Origin: CAZBLK01 sp964492715
GTDB lineage: Bacteria; Bacillota; Clostridia; Lachnospirales; WRBF01
Reading direction: 5' to 3'
DNA length: 51,318 nucleotides
Assembly (NCBI GenBank): GCA_964492715.1
Contig: CAZBLK010000019.1
Location: 1-51,318 of the forward strand
Below the pieces are notes generated by a model, which was not told the origin of the DNA, did not search any database, and was given only the letters and a program-made list of their open reading frames with translations. Every line of letters starts with the position of its first letter. Position 1 is the first letter of the stretch. The position numbers and the translations under genes were made by a program. This document shows, piece by piece, positions 25,119 to 32,753 of this stretch.

Positions 25119-25221
25119 TATAGTAGTTCCCATTTTAACGAATTGGCAGGTGGAAGCCAAGTGTCTATTCGTTTGGCACTTTCACCAAAAAACAATGCCT
25201 GTTAAATACGGAATTGATATA
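25119..25221. repeat. MITE-like element, family 2, copy A, inside the folT leader
   Basis: The element is about 103 bp with ends TATAGTAGTTCC and its imperfect inverse CGGAATTGATATA. The interior has a GGCAGGTGGAAGCCAAGTG segment shared with the copy at 31909-32012. It sits between the THF riboswitch and folT, lengthening the leader. Confidence 0.7.
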
Positions 25222-25385
25222 GTGTTTAAACGCTGGCTTTGCTAGACTAGATAGATATTATGTGAATGGTGGTTTTTTGCGTTTATATAATTAAACACGA
25301 AGTCGACTTTGTATTCAAGTTGTACAAACGAGGACACTTGGCAGGAAAATGGCTAGAGGTTTAATTGTGGATAAGCTCTTAATAT

Positions 25386-25410
25386 CACCGTTTAAAAAGG
25401 TGGTTTTTTT
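25386..25410 (+). promoter_or_regulatory. hairpin with U-run that contains the folT ribosome site
   Basis: CACCGTTT pairs with AAAGGTG, followed by seven T directly before the ATG at 25411. The 3' arm carries AAAAAGGTGG, the Shine-Dalgarno sequence. The structure could act as terminator or hide the ribosome site, so it is the likely expression platform. How the riboswitch 330 nt upstream reaches it is not evident. Confidence 0.55.
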
Positions 25411-25977
25411 ATGCAAAAAACAGTTGGCGATAAGCTAAAACAGTTTTTTTCTGTAGGTGGAGTTTTTTCCGTTTACAACACAGTTATTATGGGTATGCTA
25501 GTAGCTATTTCTGTCATTTTAGGGCAGTTCAGCATTTATGCTACCTCAACATTTAAGGCTGTCAGCTTTGAATACTTGCCTGGGGCAGTTGTTGCGTGCC
25601 TTTTTGGCCCTTGGGCAGCAATTGCATTTGGCGTTGCAAGCGACACTGCAAAATTTATTGCTCGTCCAACCGGTCCATATTTTATTGGCTTTACCCTAAG
25701 CGAAATTGTTACATATTTTGTTTTTGCCTGCTTCTTTTACAGGCAAAAAATAACGGTTTGGAAAGTTATTATTTCTCGAATTATAGTTATAGCCATAGTA
25801 TACATGGGTTTAAACTATATTTGGCTGTCAATTATTGCTGGTACAACTGCAAGCAAATACTTTACTGGTGCAAGGCTAATAAACTATTTGGTTCAATTCC
25901 CAATCCACGCAGCAATTACTTCAGTTATGCTTAAATTTTTTGAAAAGTATCAATACATTTTAAAAAAAGCTTTTTAA
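25411..25977 (+). CDS. folT: folate ECF transporter S component FolT
   Basis: A protein of 188 residues with six hydrophobic helices. The family signature regions are ILGQFSIYATSTFKAVSFEY, LPGAVVACLFGPWAAIAFGV and FIARPTGPYFIGFTLSE. It is the membrane substrate-binding component that works with a shared EcfA-A'-T energising module encoded elsewhere. The THF riboswitch upstream supports folate as substrate. ATG 25411 follows AAAGGTGG. Confidence 0.92.
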   Translation: MQKTVGDKLKQFFSVGGVFSVYNTVIMGMLVAISVILGQFSIYATSTFKAVSFEYLPGAVVACLFGPWAAIAFGVASDTAKFIARPTGPYFIGFTLSEIVTYFVFACFFYRQKITVWKVIISRIIVIAIVYMGLNYIWLSIIAGTTASKYFTGARLINYLVQFPIHAAITSVMLKFFEKYQYILKKAF

Positions 25978-26034
25978 TACTTAGCTTGCTTCTCATGTTG
26001 GAAGAGGCACTGTCTATAGTGGCGAAGTGTACAA

Positions 26035-26075
26035 AAGGTGATGTTGCAAAACCGATATTTTTGCAACATCACCTT
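26035..26075. terminator. bidirectional terminator between folT and patB
   Basis: Long stem AAGGTGATGTTGCAAAA / TTTTGCAACATCACCTT followed by AATTTTTT on the plus strand, and by TTTTGT on the minus strand. The genes on either side are convergent. Confidence 0.88.
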
Positions 26076-26136
26076 AATTTTTTAACGGTATTTAATATGG
26101 AACTCATATAATGCGTTCCATACAACAGGCCTTGAA

Positions 26137-27321
26137 CTAAACAACCTCCTTCACAGCAACAGCCAGCTTATCCAAACACTCCTTCAAAACACTTCTAGGT
26201 GTGGCTATGTTAAACCGCATAAAACCGCTTCCACCCTCTCCAAACCTTGCCCCTTTGTCAAACCAAATGCCGCCTTTATCAGCAAGGAACATGTGAAGCT
26301 TGCAGTCTTCCATGCACAAAGCCGAAAAATCAAGCCAAAGCAAATAAGTTCCTTGTGGTTCAATAAGCTTAACAACTGGAATGTTTTCCTGCAAATATGT
26401 ACGCACAAAATTAAGGTTTTCTGTTAAGTAATTTAGAAGCCTGTCAAGCCACTCTCCGCCTGTTTCATAAGCTGCTTGGGTTGCAACAAGCCCCATTGTG
26501 TTTATTTTTGTGTTTCCAAGCTTTTCGTATTCTTTAATAAAAATATTTCGTATTTCTTCATTAGGTATAAAAATATTTGATGTTTGCAGCCCTGCAAGGT
26601 TAAAAGTTTTGCTAGGTGCTGTGCATGTAATTGTTCTTTCGGCAAACTCTGGCTTTAAAGAAGCAAACATATGGTGCTTGTACCCTTCATAAACAAAGTC
26701 GCAATGAATTTCGTCCGATATTATTAACACATTATGCTTGATGCAAATTTCTCCAAGTTTTTCAAGCTCGTCAACAGACCAAACTCTGCCTACTGGGTTG
26801 TGAGGGCTGCAAAGAATGAATAGCTTAATTTTATTTTCTATTATTTTTTGTTCAAAGTCGTTAAAGTCAATTGAATATTTTCCGTCTTTTAAAACTAAGG
26901 GGTTTGTAATAAATTTTCTGTTGTTACTTAAAATGCTTTTTTCAAAAGGATAGTACACAGGAGGCTGAACTAAAATGGCGTCGTCCTCGTTTGTAAATGC
27001 ACGAATTGCAACACAAACCGCAACAACAACACATGGTGTTTTAACAAGCCATTCAGCTTTTGGCTCAAACCCAAATTTGTTTTTAAACCATGAAAAAACA
27101 GCGTTGTTGTAAGCTTCTGCCGACTCAGAATAACCATAAATTCCGTGTTTAGCCTGCTTTATAATTGCTTCTGTTATAGTTTCTGCAACCTGAAAGTCCA
27201 TGTCTGCAATCCAAAACGACCTTGTGTGTTCTGGCATACCGCTTGCCTTGTGAAAATCATGCTTCACTGAATTCGTATTTTTTCTGTCGATAACTTCATC
27301 AAAATTAAATTTACACCCCAT
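26137..27321 (-). CDS. MalY/PatB-type PLP-dependent C-S lyase/aminotransferase
   Basis: The ATG at 27321 follows AAGGGGAAA and is preferred to the upstream start that lies in the flanking inverted-repeat element. The product has 394 residues. Fold-type I aminotransferase features: FWIADMDFQVAE, YGYSES, PHNPVGRVWS, ISDEIHCDFV and the PLP lysine in APSKTFNLAGLQ. This subgroup (MalY/PatB) cleaves cystathionine or cysteine conjugates. It is monocistronic. Confidence 0.9.
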   Translation of the reverse strand: MGCKFNFDEVIDRKNTNSVKHDFHKASGMPEHTRSFWIADMDFQVAETITEAIIKQAKHGIYGYSESAEAYNNAVFSWFKNKFGFEPKAEWLVKTPCVVVAVCVAIRAFTNEDDAILVQPPVYYPFEKSILSNNRKFITNPLVLKDGKYSIDFNDFEQKIIENKIKLFILCSPHNPVGRVWSVDELEKLGEICIKHNVLIISDEIHCDFVYEGYKHHMFASLKPEFAERTITCTAPSKTFNLAGLQTSNIFIPNEEIRNIFIKEYEKLGNTKINTMGLVATQAAYETGGEWLDRLLNYLTENLNFVRTYLQENIPVVKLIEPQGTYLLWLDFSALCMEDCKLHMFLADKGGIWFDKGARFGEGGSGFMRFNIATPRSVLKECLDKLAVAVKEVV

Positions 27322-27356
27322 AAAAATTTCCCCTTGATTTATTGATTTTTTGTTTA

Positions 27357-27680
27357 TATAGCAATTTAAACTAACGTAGTCCATGCCTTGGCTGCTAAAA
27401 TTTCAAACTACTGTGTCACCGACTCCTTGTTTACCTCTAACAAACGGCGTCGCCAATTCCTTATATTTTGAAATTTTATCTAGGGTGTATCCGATAATTA
27501 TAAGTTTTGCACAAATCGAGCAGTTTTTTTGTCTGACGAGGCAGAATTTCGCAGGCATAACTAGAAGTTAGACAAGAAATTCTAACGAAGTCAGGCGGAA
27601 AAACTGCCGATTTTGTGCAAATTTTATTTGTCGGATAGACCCTAGCCAATTCGTAGACTATGTCAAGTTAAATTGCTATA
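27357..27680. repeat. composite inverted-repeat element (family 2-like) holding a nested MITE
   Basis: The ends TATAGCAATTTAA (27357) and TTAAATTGCTATA (ending 27680) are inverted, and both begin with the TATAGCAATT terminus of family 2. GTAGTC and GACTAT extend the match. Removing the 164-bp family 1 element leaves about 160 bp of host element. Its left end lies about 35 bp upstream of the patB start and may supply promoter-like TATATA. Confidence 0.6.
27481..27644. repeat. MITE-like element, family 1, copy B
   Basis: 164 bp, beginning TAGGGTGTATCCGATAATTA and ending GTCGGATAGACCCTA. It is the inverted counterpart of 17503-17666, with only scattered differences. Inserted within the element at 27357-27680. 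Confidence 0.82.
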
Positions 27681-27684
27681 AAAA

Positions 27685-27717
27685 GGCTCTCCAGTTTAAA
27701 CTGGAAAGCCACTTTTT
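27685..27717 (-). terminator. terminator of nagA
   Basis: Stem GGCTCTCCAGTTT / AAACTGGAAAGCC followed on the minus strand by a TTTTT run, just past the nagA stop. Confidence 0.8.
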
Positions 27718-27724
27718 GTCATAA

Positions 27725-28852
27725 TTAAACTACTTTTTTTCCGCAAACAAAAACGCCCTTAATATTAAGCTCTTTGTCAAGAAGAACTAAGTCTGCATTT
27801 TTGCCAACATCAATTGAACCAGCACAATCAAAAACGCCCACTGCTTTTGCAGGGTTACATGTAAGAGCTTTTATTGCACTTTCAAGTGGTATGCCAAATT
27901 TTACAACGTTTTTAAGACAGTCGTGCAAGTTAGTTGTCGAGCCTGCAATTGTTCCGTCTGCAAGAGTTGCTTTTCCAGCTTTAACATAAACCTTTTGACC
28001 ACCAAGCATATATTCGCCTTCTCCAAGCCCTGCTGCACTCATAGAGTCACTTACCATAATTACTTTGTCATCGCCCTTTGCCTTAAACACAACTCGAATA
28101 GTTGACTCATGCAAGTGTATTCCGTCACAAATAATTTCAGTGTAAACAGAGTCGTTTTCAAGGGCTGCGCCAATTACGCCAGGCTCTCTGTGAGAAAACG
28201 GCGGCATAGCATTAAACAAATGCGTAGCCATTGTAGCACCTTCATCAATTGCTTCTTTTGCTGTTTCATAGTTTGCGTTGCTGTGTGCAATTGAAACAGA
28301 GCACATTTTGCACGCACACGAAATGAACGTTCTGTCAATGGCTGTTTCTGGCGCAAGTGCAACAACTTTTATTAAGCCATTTGCATCTTCATGGAATTTT
28401 TCTAAAACTTTAATGTCTGGCGTAATAATATTTTCTGCGCTTTGTGCGCCTTTTTTAAGCGGGCTAATAAAAGGCCCTTCAAGGTAAATGCCTTGTGCGT
28501 ATGCACCAACGCCTTCACCGTTTTTTATGTAACTTGCAGCAGTTGAAAGAATTTGTGACAATTCTTCCTTTGGCAACGTCATTGTTGTAAACAGAAAGGA
28601 CGTAACGCCTTTTGAAGCGTAAAATTTAGTCATTTCAGTGTAACCTTCGACATTTCTGTCGCAAGTGTCGTGCCCCATGCACCCATGAGTATGTATGTCG
28701 ATAAACCCTGGAACAAGGTAAAGACCTTCGCCGTCAACAACATCAGTTACAGCACTAATGCTTGACGAAATTTCTTTAATTTTTTCATCAAATAAAACAT
28801 CAACATTTTTAAAACCGTTTTCAATAAACACATTAGCGTTTTTAATTATCAT
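27725..28852 (-). CDS. nagA: N-acetylglucosamine-6-phosphate deacetylase
   Basis: A protein of 375 residues in the amidohydrolase superfamily. Motifs: DIHTHGCMGHDTCD (metal site), YLEGPFISPLKKGAQ, ATHLFNAMPPFSHREPG, CDGIHLHE and the catalytic Asp in MVSDSMSAAG. It deacetylates GlcNAc-6-P to GlcN-6-P, linking amino-sugar recycling to glycolysis. No nagB is in the window. ATG 28852 follows AAGGGGTG. A strong hairpin separates it from the HD gene. Confidence 0.95.
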   Translation of the reverse strand: MIIKNANVFIENGFKNVDVLFDEKIKEISSSISAVTDVVDGEGLYLVPGFIDIHTHGCMGHDTCDRNVEGYTEMTKFYASKGVTSFLFTTMTLPKEELSQILSTAASYIKNGEGVGAYAQGIYLEGPFISPLKKGAQSAENIITPDIKVLEKFHEDANGLIKVVALAPETAIDRTFISCACKMCSVSIAHSNANYETAKEAIDEGATMATHLFNAMPPFSHREPGVIGAALENDSVYTEIICDGIHLHESTIRVVFKAKGDDKVIMVSDSMSAAGLGEGEYMLGGQKVYVKAGKATLADGTIAGSTTNLHDCLKNVVKFGIPLESAIKALTCNPAKAVGVFDCAGSIDVGKNADLVLLDKELNIKGVFVCGKKVV

Positions 28853-28878
28853 TTGTACACACCCCTTTTATTTGACTG

Positions 28879-28907
28879 AAGGGACAGGGGCAAAAGCCCC
28901 TGCCCCT
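28879..28907. terminator. hairpin between the HD gene and nagA
   Basis: ACAGGGGCAAAAGCCCCTG with flanking complementary AAGGG/CCCTT. There is no clear U-run on the minus strand, so it may be a weak terminator or a REP-like palindrome; similar words occur at 45329-45371. Confidence 0.5.
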
Positions 28908-28935
28908 TATCGATAGCAAAATTAAAACATACGTT

Positions 28936-29463
28936 TTATTGAGCCAAAGCTCGTTCACGCCTTTTGTTTCTAACTTTAGATGCAACATGTGAAACAACTT
29001 CAGCACAAGCACAATATTTGTCCGCCATAGAAACTACAAGTGTTTCTTTATATTTTGGAAGCTTGCCGCATAAAGGCCACATGTGCTTAGCAATTGCATC
29101 TTTTTCAATGTTGTTAAGCTCGGCAATGCGGCTTGCATTTCTTAAAGCAACTTTTGGGTGCGCAAAGGCATGAGCCCCTTCTTCCTGCTTTTCCAAACGC
29201 CAGTCGTACAAAAACAAGTCGTGCAAAATTCCTGCTCTTGCAGCGGACTTAAAGTCAAGCCCAAGTCTTTTGCTAATGCAAAAACTTAAAAAGGCAACGT
29301 TATAGCTGTGCTGCAACCTGCTTGTTTCAAGGTGCTGCTTAAACGTATCAAGTTTAAGCACGTCCTCGTTTTGCACCAAGTCGCCAACACATTCATAAAA
29401 TTCTTCTAAAGCTTCCTCTGTACACATGTTTAATGACATATATTTTTTTGCAATTAATTCCAT
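28936..29463 (-). CDS. HD-domain phosphohydrolase
   Basis: A protein of 175 residues; ATG 29463 is preceded by AAGGAG. The HD pattern is SRLQHSYNVAFLSF, then GILHDLFLYDW, then AFAHPKVALRNA, H in IAKHMWPL and a final SMADKYCA. This is a stand-alone HD hydrolase of the kind annotated as an uncharacterised phosphohydrolase. The substrate is unknown. Confidence 0.85.
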   Translation of the reverse strand: MELIAKKYMSLNMCTEEALEEFYECVGDLVQNEDVLKLDTFKQHLETSRLQHSYNVAFLSFCISKRLGLDFKSAARAGILHDLFLYDWRLEKQEEGAHAFAHPKVALRNASRIAELNNIEKDAIAKHMWPLCGKLPKYKETLVVSMADKYCACAEVVSHVASKVRNKRRERALAQ

Positions 29464-29655
29464 GTAATTCTCCTTTTTGAGTTAAGGTTTTGTGTATATC
29501 GTTCAATATAAGTTTTTTTCAATTTAATAAGTTCAAAGTTTTATTTGTTCAACTTGATTATTATAATATCATATTTAAAACATATGTTCAAGTGGGTTAT
29601 TCTGCATCTATAACCTAAAAAAGCTTTTGCCTTTTGATAATGCCTAGCCCCTATA

Positions 29656-29690
29656 AGGAAAAATGGCTAAAGCATTTAACCATTTTTCCT
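29656..29690 (-). terminator. terminator of the polysaccharide deacetylase gene
   Basis: Stem AGGAAAAATGG / CCATTTTTCCT, within 25 bp of the stop codon. The rest of 29464-29655 is A/T-rich and empty. Confidence 0.7.
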
Positions 29691-29711
29691 GTTAAGTGAA
29701 ATATATTAAAC

Positions 29712-30884
29712 TCATTTAGCCTGTGCTTCCTTACTTTGCCCAACCACTTCATAAAAAACAACCTTTTTATCTTGAAGCGCTTCCAAATTTATTTTACCCT
29801 CATTGCCCTTTGGAACTGTGATTCTTTTTGGGTCACCGTCGGAAATGTAGCGTTCGCTAGGATTTTTTTCAAAATAATCAAGCGACCACCAAAGGTCTGT
29901 CCGTGCACCCTCCGAGCCACGCACACGAGGAATGTTTAACGGGTCAAACTTAACGTGCCCAGGCGTAGCAGAAGCACCGCTTTGCCCTTCTTTAAGCGCA
30001 AGAGCATAGTCATATTTTATGCCGCCGTATTCACCTTTAATTGCGTAACCTCTAATGTCCTTTTTAGGCCTTTCGCCGTATGGGTAAACAAGGCAGTTTA
30101 TGTTGTACTTTGGCAAAGCTTCAGAAATTAGCTTGTGGTTTAAAGCAATTTCCTTTTGAATTTTTTCAGCAGATATCGTACCCAAATGTGGGTGAGTAAG
30201 CGTATGGTTTGCAATTTCATAACCGTTGTCGATTAAATATTTTAAACGCTCTGCATAAGTTCCGTCACCACGAAACATTTTGTCTGGTTCTTCACCATTA
30301 ATTGCAAACAAAGCAGTGTTGCCAAAGTCGGGGTGTTCTGCGCTGAACTTTTGCAAAATGTCTACAACACAGCCAGGTGTAGGCTTTAATTCGCCGTCAA
30401 CCATCTTTAAAGAAAAAGCACTGCTCATTCCATCATCAAATGTTAAAACAACAGGGGTGTAGCCGGCTTTTACTTTTATGTCGTTGTTAATTAGGTCTGA
30501 AAGTGAAATAAGCCTATACCCTTTGTCGTACAAAGCTTGCATGTCCTTTTTAAAGTCGGCAGGCGTCCTTTGATAATTTGGGTGCGGCTTTTTGTTTACT
30601 AAGCCGTGGTACATAATTATCATAATTTGCCCCATCTCGTTTGGCTTTACAACGTTATAGTCAATGTCCGGCTCGGTTAAAGAGTCAAAAAGCTCATCAA
30701 GGTTAAACTTAAAAGCTGTTGCCTCATCTTCAACGTTATTTGCGCTTGCAAAAAATGAATTTGCTACATTTATATTTTCATAATTTAACGTTTGGCTTGC
30801 ACCTGTCCATGCTGCACTTGTTGAAGCTAGGCAAAGCGCACATGTAGCAAGCTTTATCTTATGTGAAAAAAATTTTTTTGCCAT
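29712..30884 (-). CDS. secreted polysaccharide deacetylase (NodB domain)
   Basis: Start ATG 30884 has GAAAGGA upstream; the longer frame adds 8 residues without a ribosome site. The product has 390 residues, beginning with a basic N-terminus and hydrophobic core (KIKLATCALCLASTSAAWTG), a signal peptide. The carbohydrate esterase 4 motifs are present: VVLTFDDGMSS, ANHTLTHPHLG and VYPYGERP. It probably deacetylates peptidoglycan or another cell-surface glycan outside the membrane. The C-terminal DPKRITVPKGNEGKI region is a small extra segment. Confidence 0.9.
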   Translation of the reverse strand: MAKKFFSHKIKLATCALCLASTSAAWTGASQTLNYENINVANSFFASANNVEDEATAFKFNLDELFDSLTEPDIDYNVVKPNEMGQIMIIMYHGLVNKKPHPNYQRTPADFKKDMQALYDKGYRLISLSDLINNDIKVKAGYTPVVLTFDDGMSSAFSLKMVDGELKPTPGCVVDILQKFSAEHPDFGNTALFAINGEEPDKMFRGDGTYAERLKYLIDNGYEIANHTLTHPHLGTISAEKIQKEIALNHKLISEALPKYNINCLVYPYGERPKKDIRGYAIKGEYGGIKYDYALALKEGQSGASATPGHVKFDPLNIPRVRGSEGARTDLWWSLDYFEKNPSERYISDGDPKRITVPKGNEGKINLEALQDKKVVFYEVVGQSKEAQAK

Positions 30885-31030
30885 AAGTTTTATCCTTTCG
30901 GTAAACATTCAAATTTTTATTACTTTATTATTACCCTGCAAATATCAATATAAATTGAATAGTAATATTAGTATATCTTTTTAAAATAATATAAAACTGT
31001 GAATTTTTGTTATACCGAAAGTTGTAAACA

Positions 31031-31891
31031 TTACTGAAATTGCTGTAGAGGCTGTTCAAGCGTTATGTTACCCAATTTTTGCGAACGAAATTCATCAATT
31101 ATCATATTTGAAGCTCTGTCAAAGTCTACCTCTGCACCTCTTTTTAAAAGCCCTCTTGCCCTTGCAATTTTTTCCAAAATTACTTCTGGCTGTTCATCAA
31201 AGTTTACATCAACCTTATACCTATTTTTTAAACATTCAGGCTTAATAGACATAAGCCGTTCAATTAAGTGAAGCGAAAGTGTGTAAATGTCTAAGATGTC
31301 ATCGTTTATTGCACCAGTAAAAGCCAAGCCTTGCGCCGCTTTTTCGTCGTCAAACTTTGGCCAAAGTATGCCAGGTGTGTCTAAAAGGTCAAAGTCCTTC
31401 ATTAGCTTAATCCACTGTTTTCCTTTTGTAACGCCAGGCTTGTCGCCTACTTTTGCCGAAGACTTGCCAACAAGCTTGTTTATAAAAGTAGACTTACCAA
31501 CGTTTGGTATGCCAACAACCATTGCACGAATTGGAACAAAAATTCGCCCTCGGCTTTTTTGGCGTTCTACCTTTTCTTTCATCAGTTCCCTTGAAATTGT
31601 AATTATGTCGGAAAGCCCAGCACCTGTAACCGAGTTTATAGCAACTACTTTTATGTTTTGTTCCTTGTAAAACGCCTTCCATTGGTCAGTTACCAAAGCG
31701 TCTGCAAGGTCTGCCTTGTTCATTGCAACAATTCTGTGCTTATTCTTTGCCAAAACGTCAATGTCTGGGTTTTTGCTTGAAAGCGGAATACGTGCGTCCA
31801 AAAGCTCTACTACTATGTCAACGAGAGATAAGTTTTCAATTATTAATTTTTTTGCCTTAGCCATGTGACCAGGGTACCATTGTATATTCAT
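31031..31891 (-). CDS. rbgA: ribosome biogenesis GTPase RbgA (YlqF)
   Basis: A protein of 286 residues, a circularly permuted GTPase: MNIQWYPGHMAKAKK at the N-terminus, DARIP, NKADL (G4) first, then GIPNVGKSTFIN (G1), GVTKGKQWI and DTPGILWP (G3). It acts in late assembly of the 50S subunit. It lies downstream of rplS in the same direction, the usual neighbourhood, though a family 2 inverted-repeat element and a terminator separate them. Confidence 0.95.
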   Translation of the reverse strand: MNIQWYPGHMAKAKKLIIENLSLVDIVVELLDARIPLSSKNPDIDVLAKNKHRIVAMNKADLADALVTDQWKAFYKEQNIKVVAINSVTGAGLSDIITISRELMKEKVERQKSRGRIFVPIRAMVVGIPNVGKSTFINKLVGKSSAKVGDKPGVTKGKQWIKLMKDFDLLDTPGILWPKFDDEKAAQGLAFTGAINDDILDIYTLSLHLIERLMSIKPECLKNRYKVDVNFDEQPEVILEKIARARGLLKRGAEVDFDRASNMIIDEFRSQKLGNITLEQPLQQFQ

Positions 31892-31908
31892 ATGTTTTCC
31901 TCTTTAGT

Positions 31909-32012
31909 TATAGCAATTCCAGTTTTTAACAATATTGGCAGTGGAAGCCAAACGCCTAGCCGTTTGGCGTTTTGACCCACAGACAATGTCGATTAAAAAC
32001 GGAATTGCTATA
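31909..32012. repeat. MITE-like element, family 2, copy B
   Basis: 104 bp with ends TATAGCAATTCCAGTTTTTA and TAAAAACGGAATTGCTATA and an inner palindrome GCCAAACGCCTAGCCGTTTG. It is inserted in the rplS-rbgA interval, just upstream of rbgA. Confidence 0.8.
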
Positions 32013-32081
32013 GTTATGTTTAAATACTTTATATTATCGTACATTTTATTAAATATTAAAAGTAATAATGACAAAAAAGCC

Positions 32082-32116
32082 GCCGTAAAACGAACATAAG
32101 AACGTTTAACGACGGC
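32082..32116 (-). terminator. terminator of rplS
   Basis: Stem GCCGTAAAACG / CGTTTAACGACGGC (one bulge), followed on the minus strand by TTTTTT. The interval between this and the family 2 element is A/T-rich. Confidence 0.8.
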
Positions 32117-32122
32117 AACAAA

Positions 32123-32476
32123 TTATCTTTTTCTGATATCTTCTTTAACTTTAGCTGCCTTACCAACCCTATCACGCAGATAGAAAAGTTTAGCACGTCT
32201 AACGATACCACGTCTTACAACTTCAATTTTTTCAACTCGAGGCGAGTGAAGCGGCCATGTTTTTTCTACGCCTACACCGTATGACATTCTTCTAACTGTG
32301 AAAGTTTCTTTAATGCCGCCATTTTGACGCTTTAAAACTGTGCCTTCAAAAACTTGGATTCTTTCTCTTGTACCTTCAACAATTTTTGCATGAACACGAA
32401 TTGTGTCACCAACATTGAAAGGTGTAATTTCTTTTTTCAATTGTTCTTTTTCAAGTTCTCTAATAATGTTGCTCAT
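32123..32476 (-). CDS. rplS: 50S ribosomal protein L19
   Basis: A protein of 117 residues. Signature: FNVGDTIRVHAKIVEGTRER, IQVFEGTVLKRQNGG, TFTVRRMSYGVGVEKTWPLH, SPRVEKIEVVRRGIVRRAKL and LRDRVGKAAKVKE. It sits at the 30S-50S interface. It is transcribed alone here, with its own promoter and terminator, not in a visible rpsP-rimM-trmD operon. ATG 32476 follows GGAGGAAAC. Confidence 0.98.
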   Translation of the reverse strand: MSNIIRELEKEQLKKEITPFNVGDTIRVHAKIVEGTRERIQVFEGTVLKRQNGGIKETFTVRRMSYGVGVEKTWPLHSPRVEKIEVVRRGIVRRAKLFYLRDRVGKAAKVKEDIRKR

Positions 32477-32575
32477 TTTGTTTCCTCCTTCCTCCCAAGA
32501 TGTTCTTAATGGAATTTATTGAATAACCAAACAGTTATTTAACCAAAAGCGGAACACCCATATTTACCGTTAAAA

Positions 32576-32604
32576 AGTTTACCACATAAAAAACAAAATT
32601 GCAA
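32576..32604 (-). promoter_or_regulatory. promoter of rplS
   Basis: Minus-strand TTGCAA (32604-32599), 17 bp, TAAACT (32581-32576). It leaves a leader of about 90 nt in which I see no recognised riboregulator. Confidence 0.6.
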
Positions 32605-32658
32605 CTATATTTTAAAATAATCATTAATTTATAAATAAAAAACGCCACGACACGTAAA

Positions 32659-32701
32659 AAATTGGCTAAGCCCCTTTAATATACAGGAGTTTAGCCAATT
32701 T
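32659..32701 (-). terminator. terminator of the GH18-SLH gene
   Basis: Stem AAATTGGCTAA / TTAGCCAATTT, followed on the minus strand by a T-run. Confidence 0.75.
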
Positions 32702-32753
32702 ACAGCAATTGAATCAATGAATAAGAAAATTGCTACAGTTAATTTGCGTAAAA

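Noticed and set aside
24972..25205. 77-codon plus-strand ORF upstream of folT
   Set aside because: It lies across the THF riboswitch and an inverted-repeat element and has no ribosome site.
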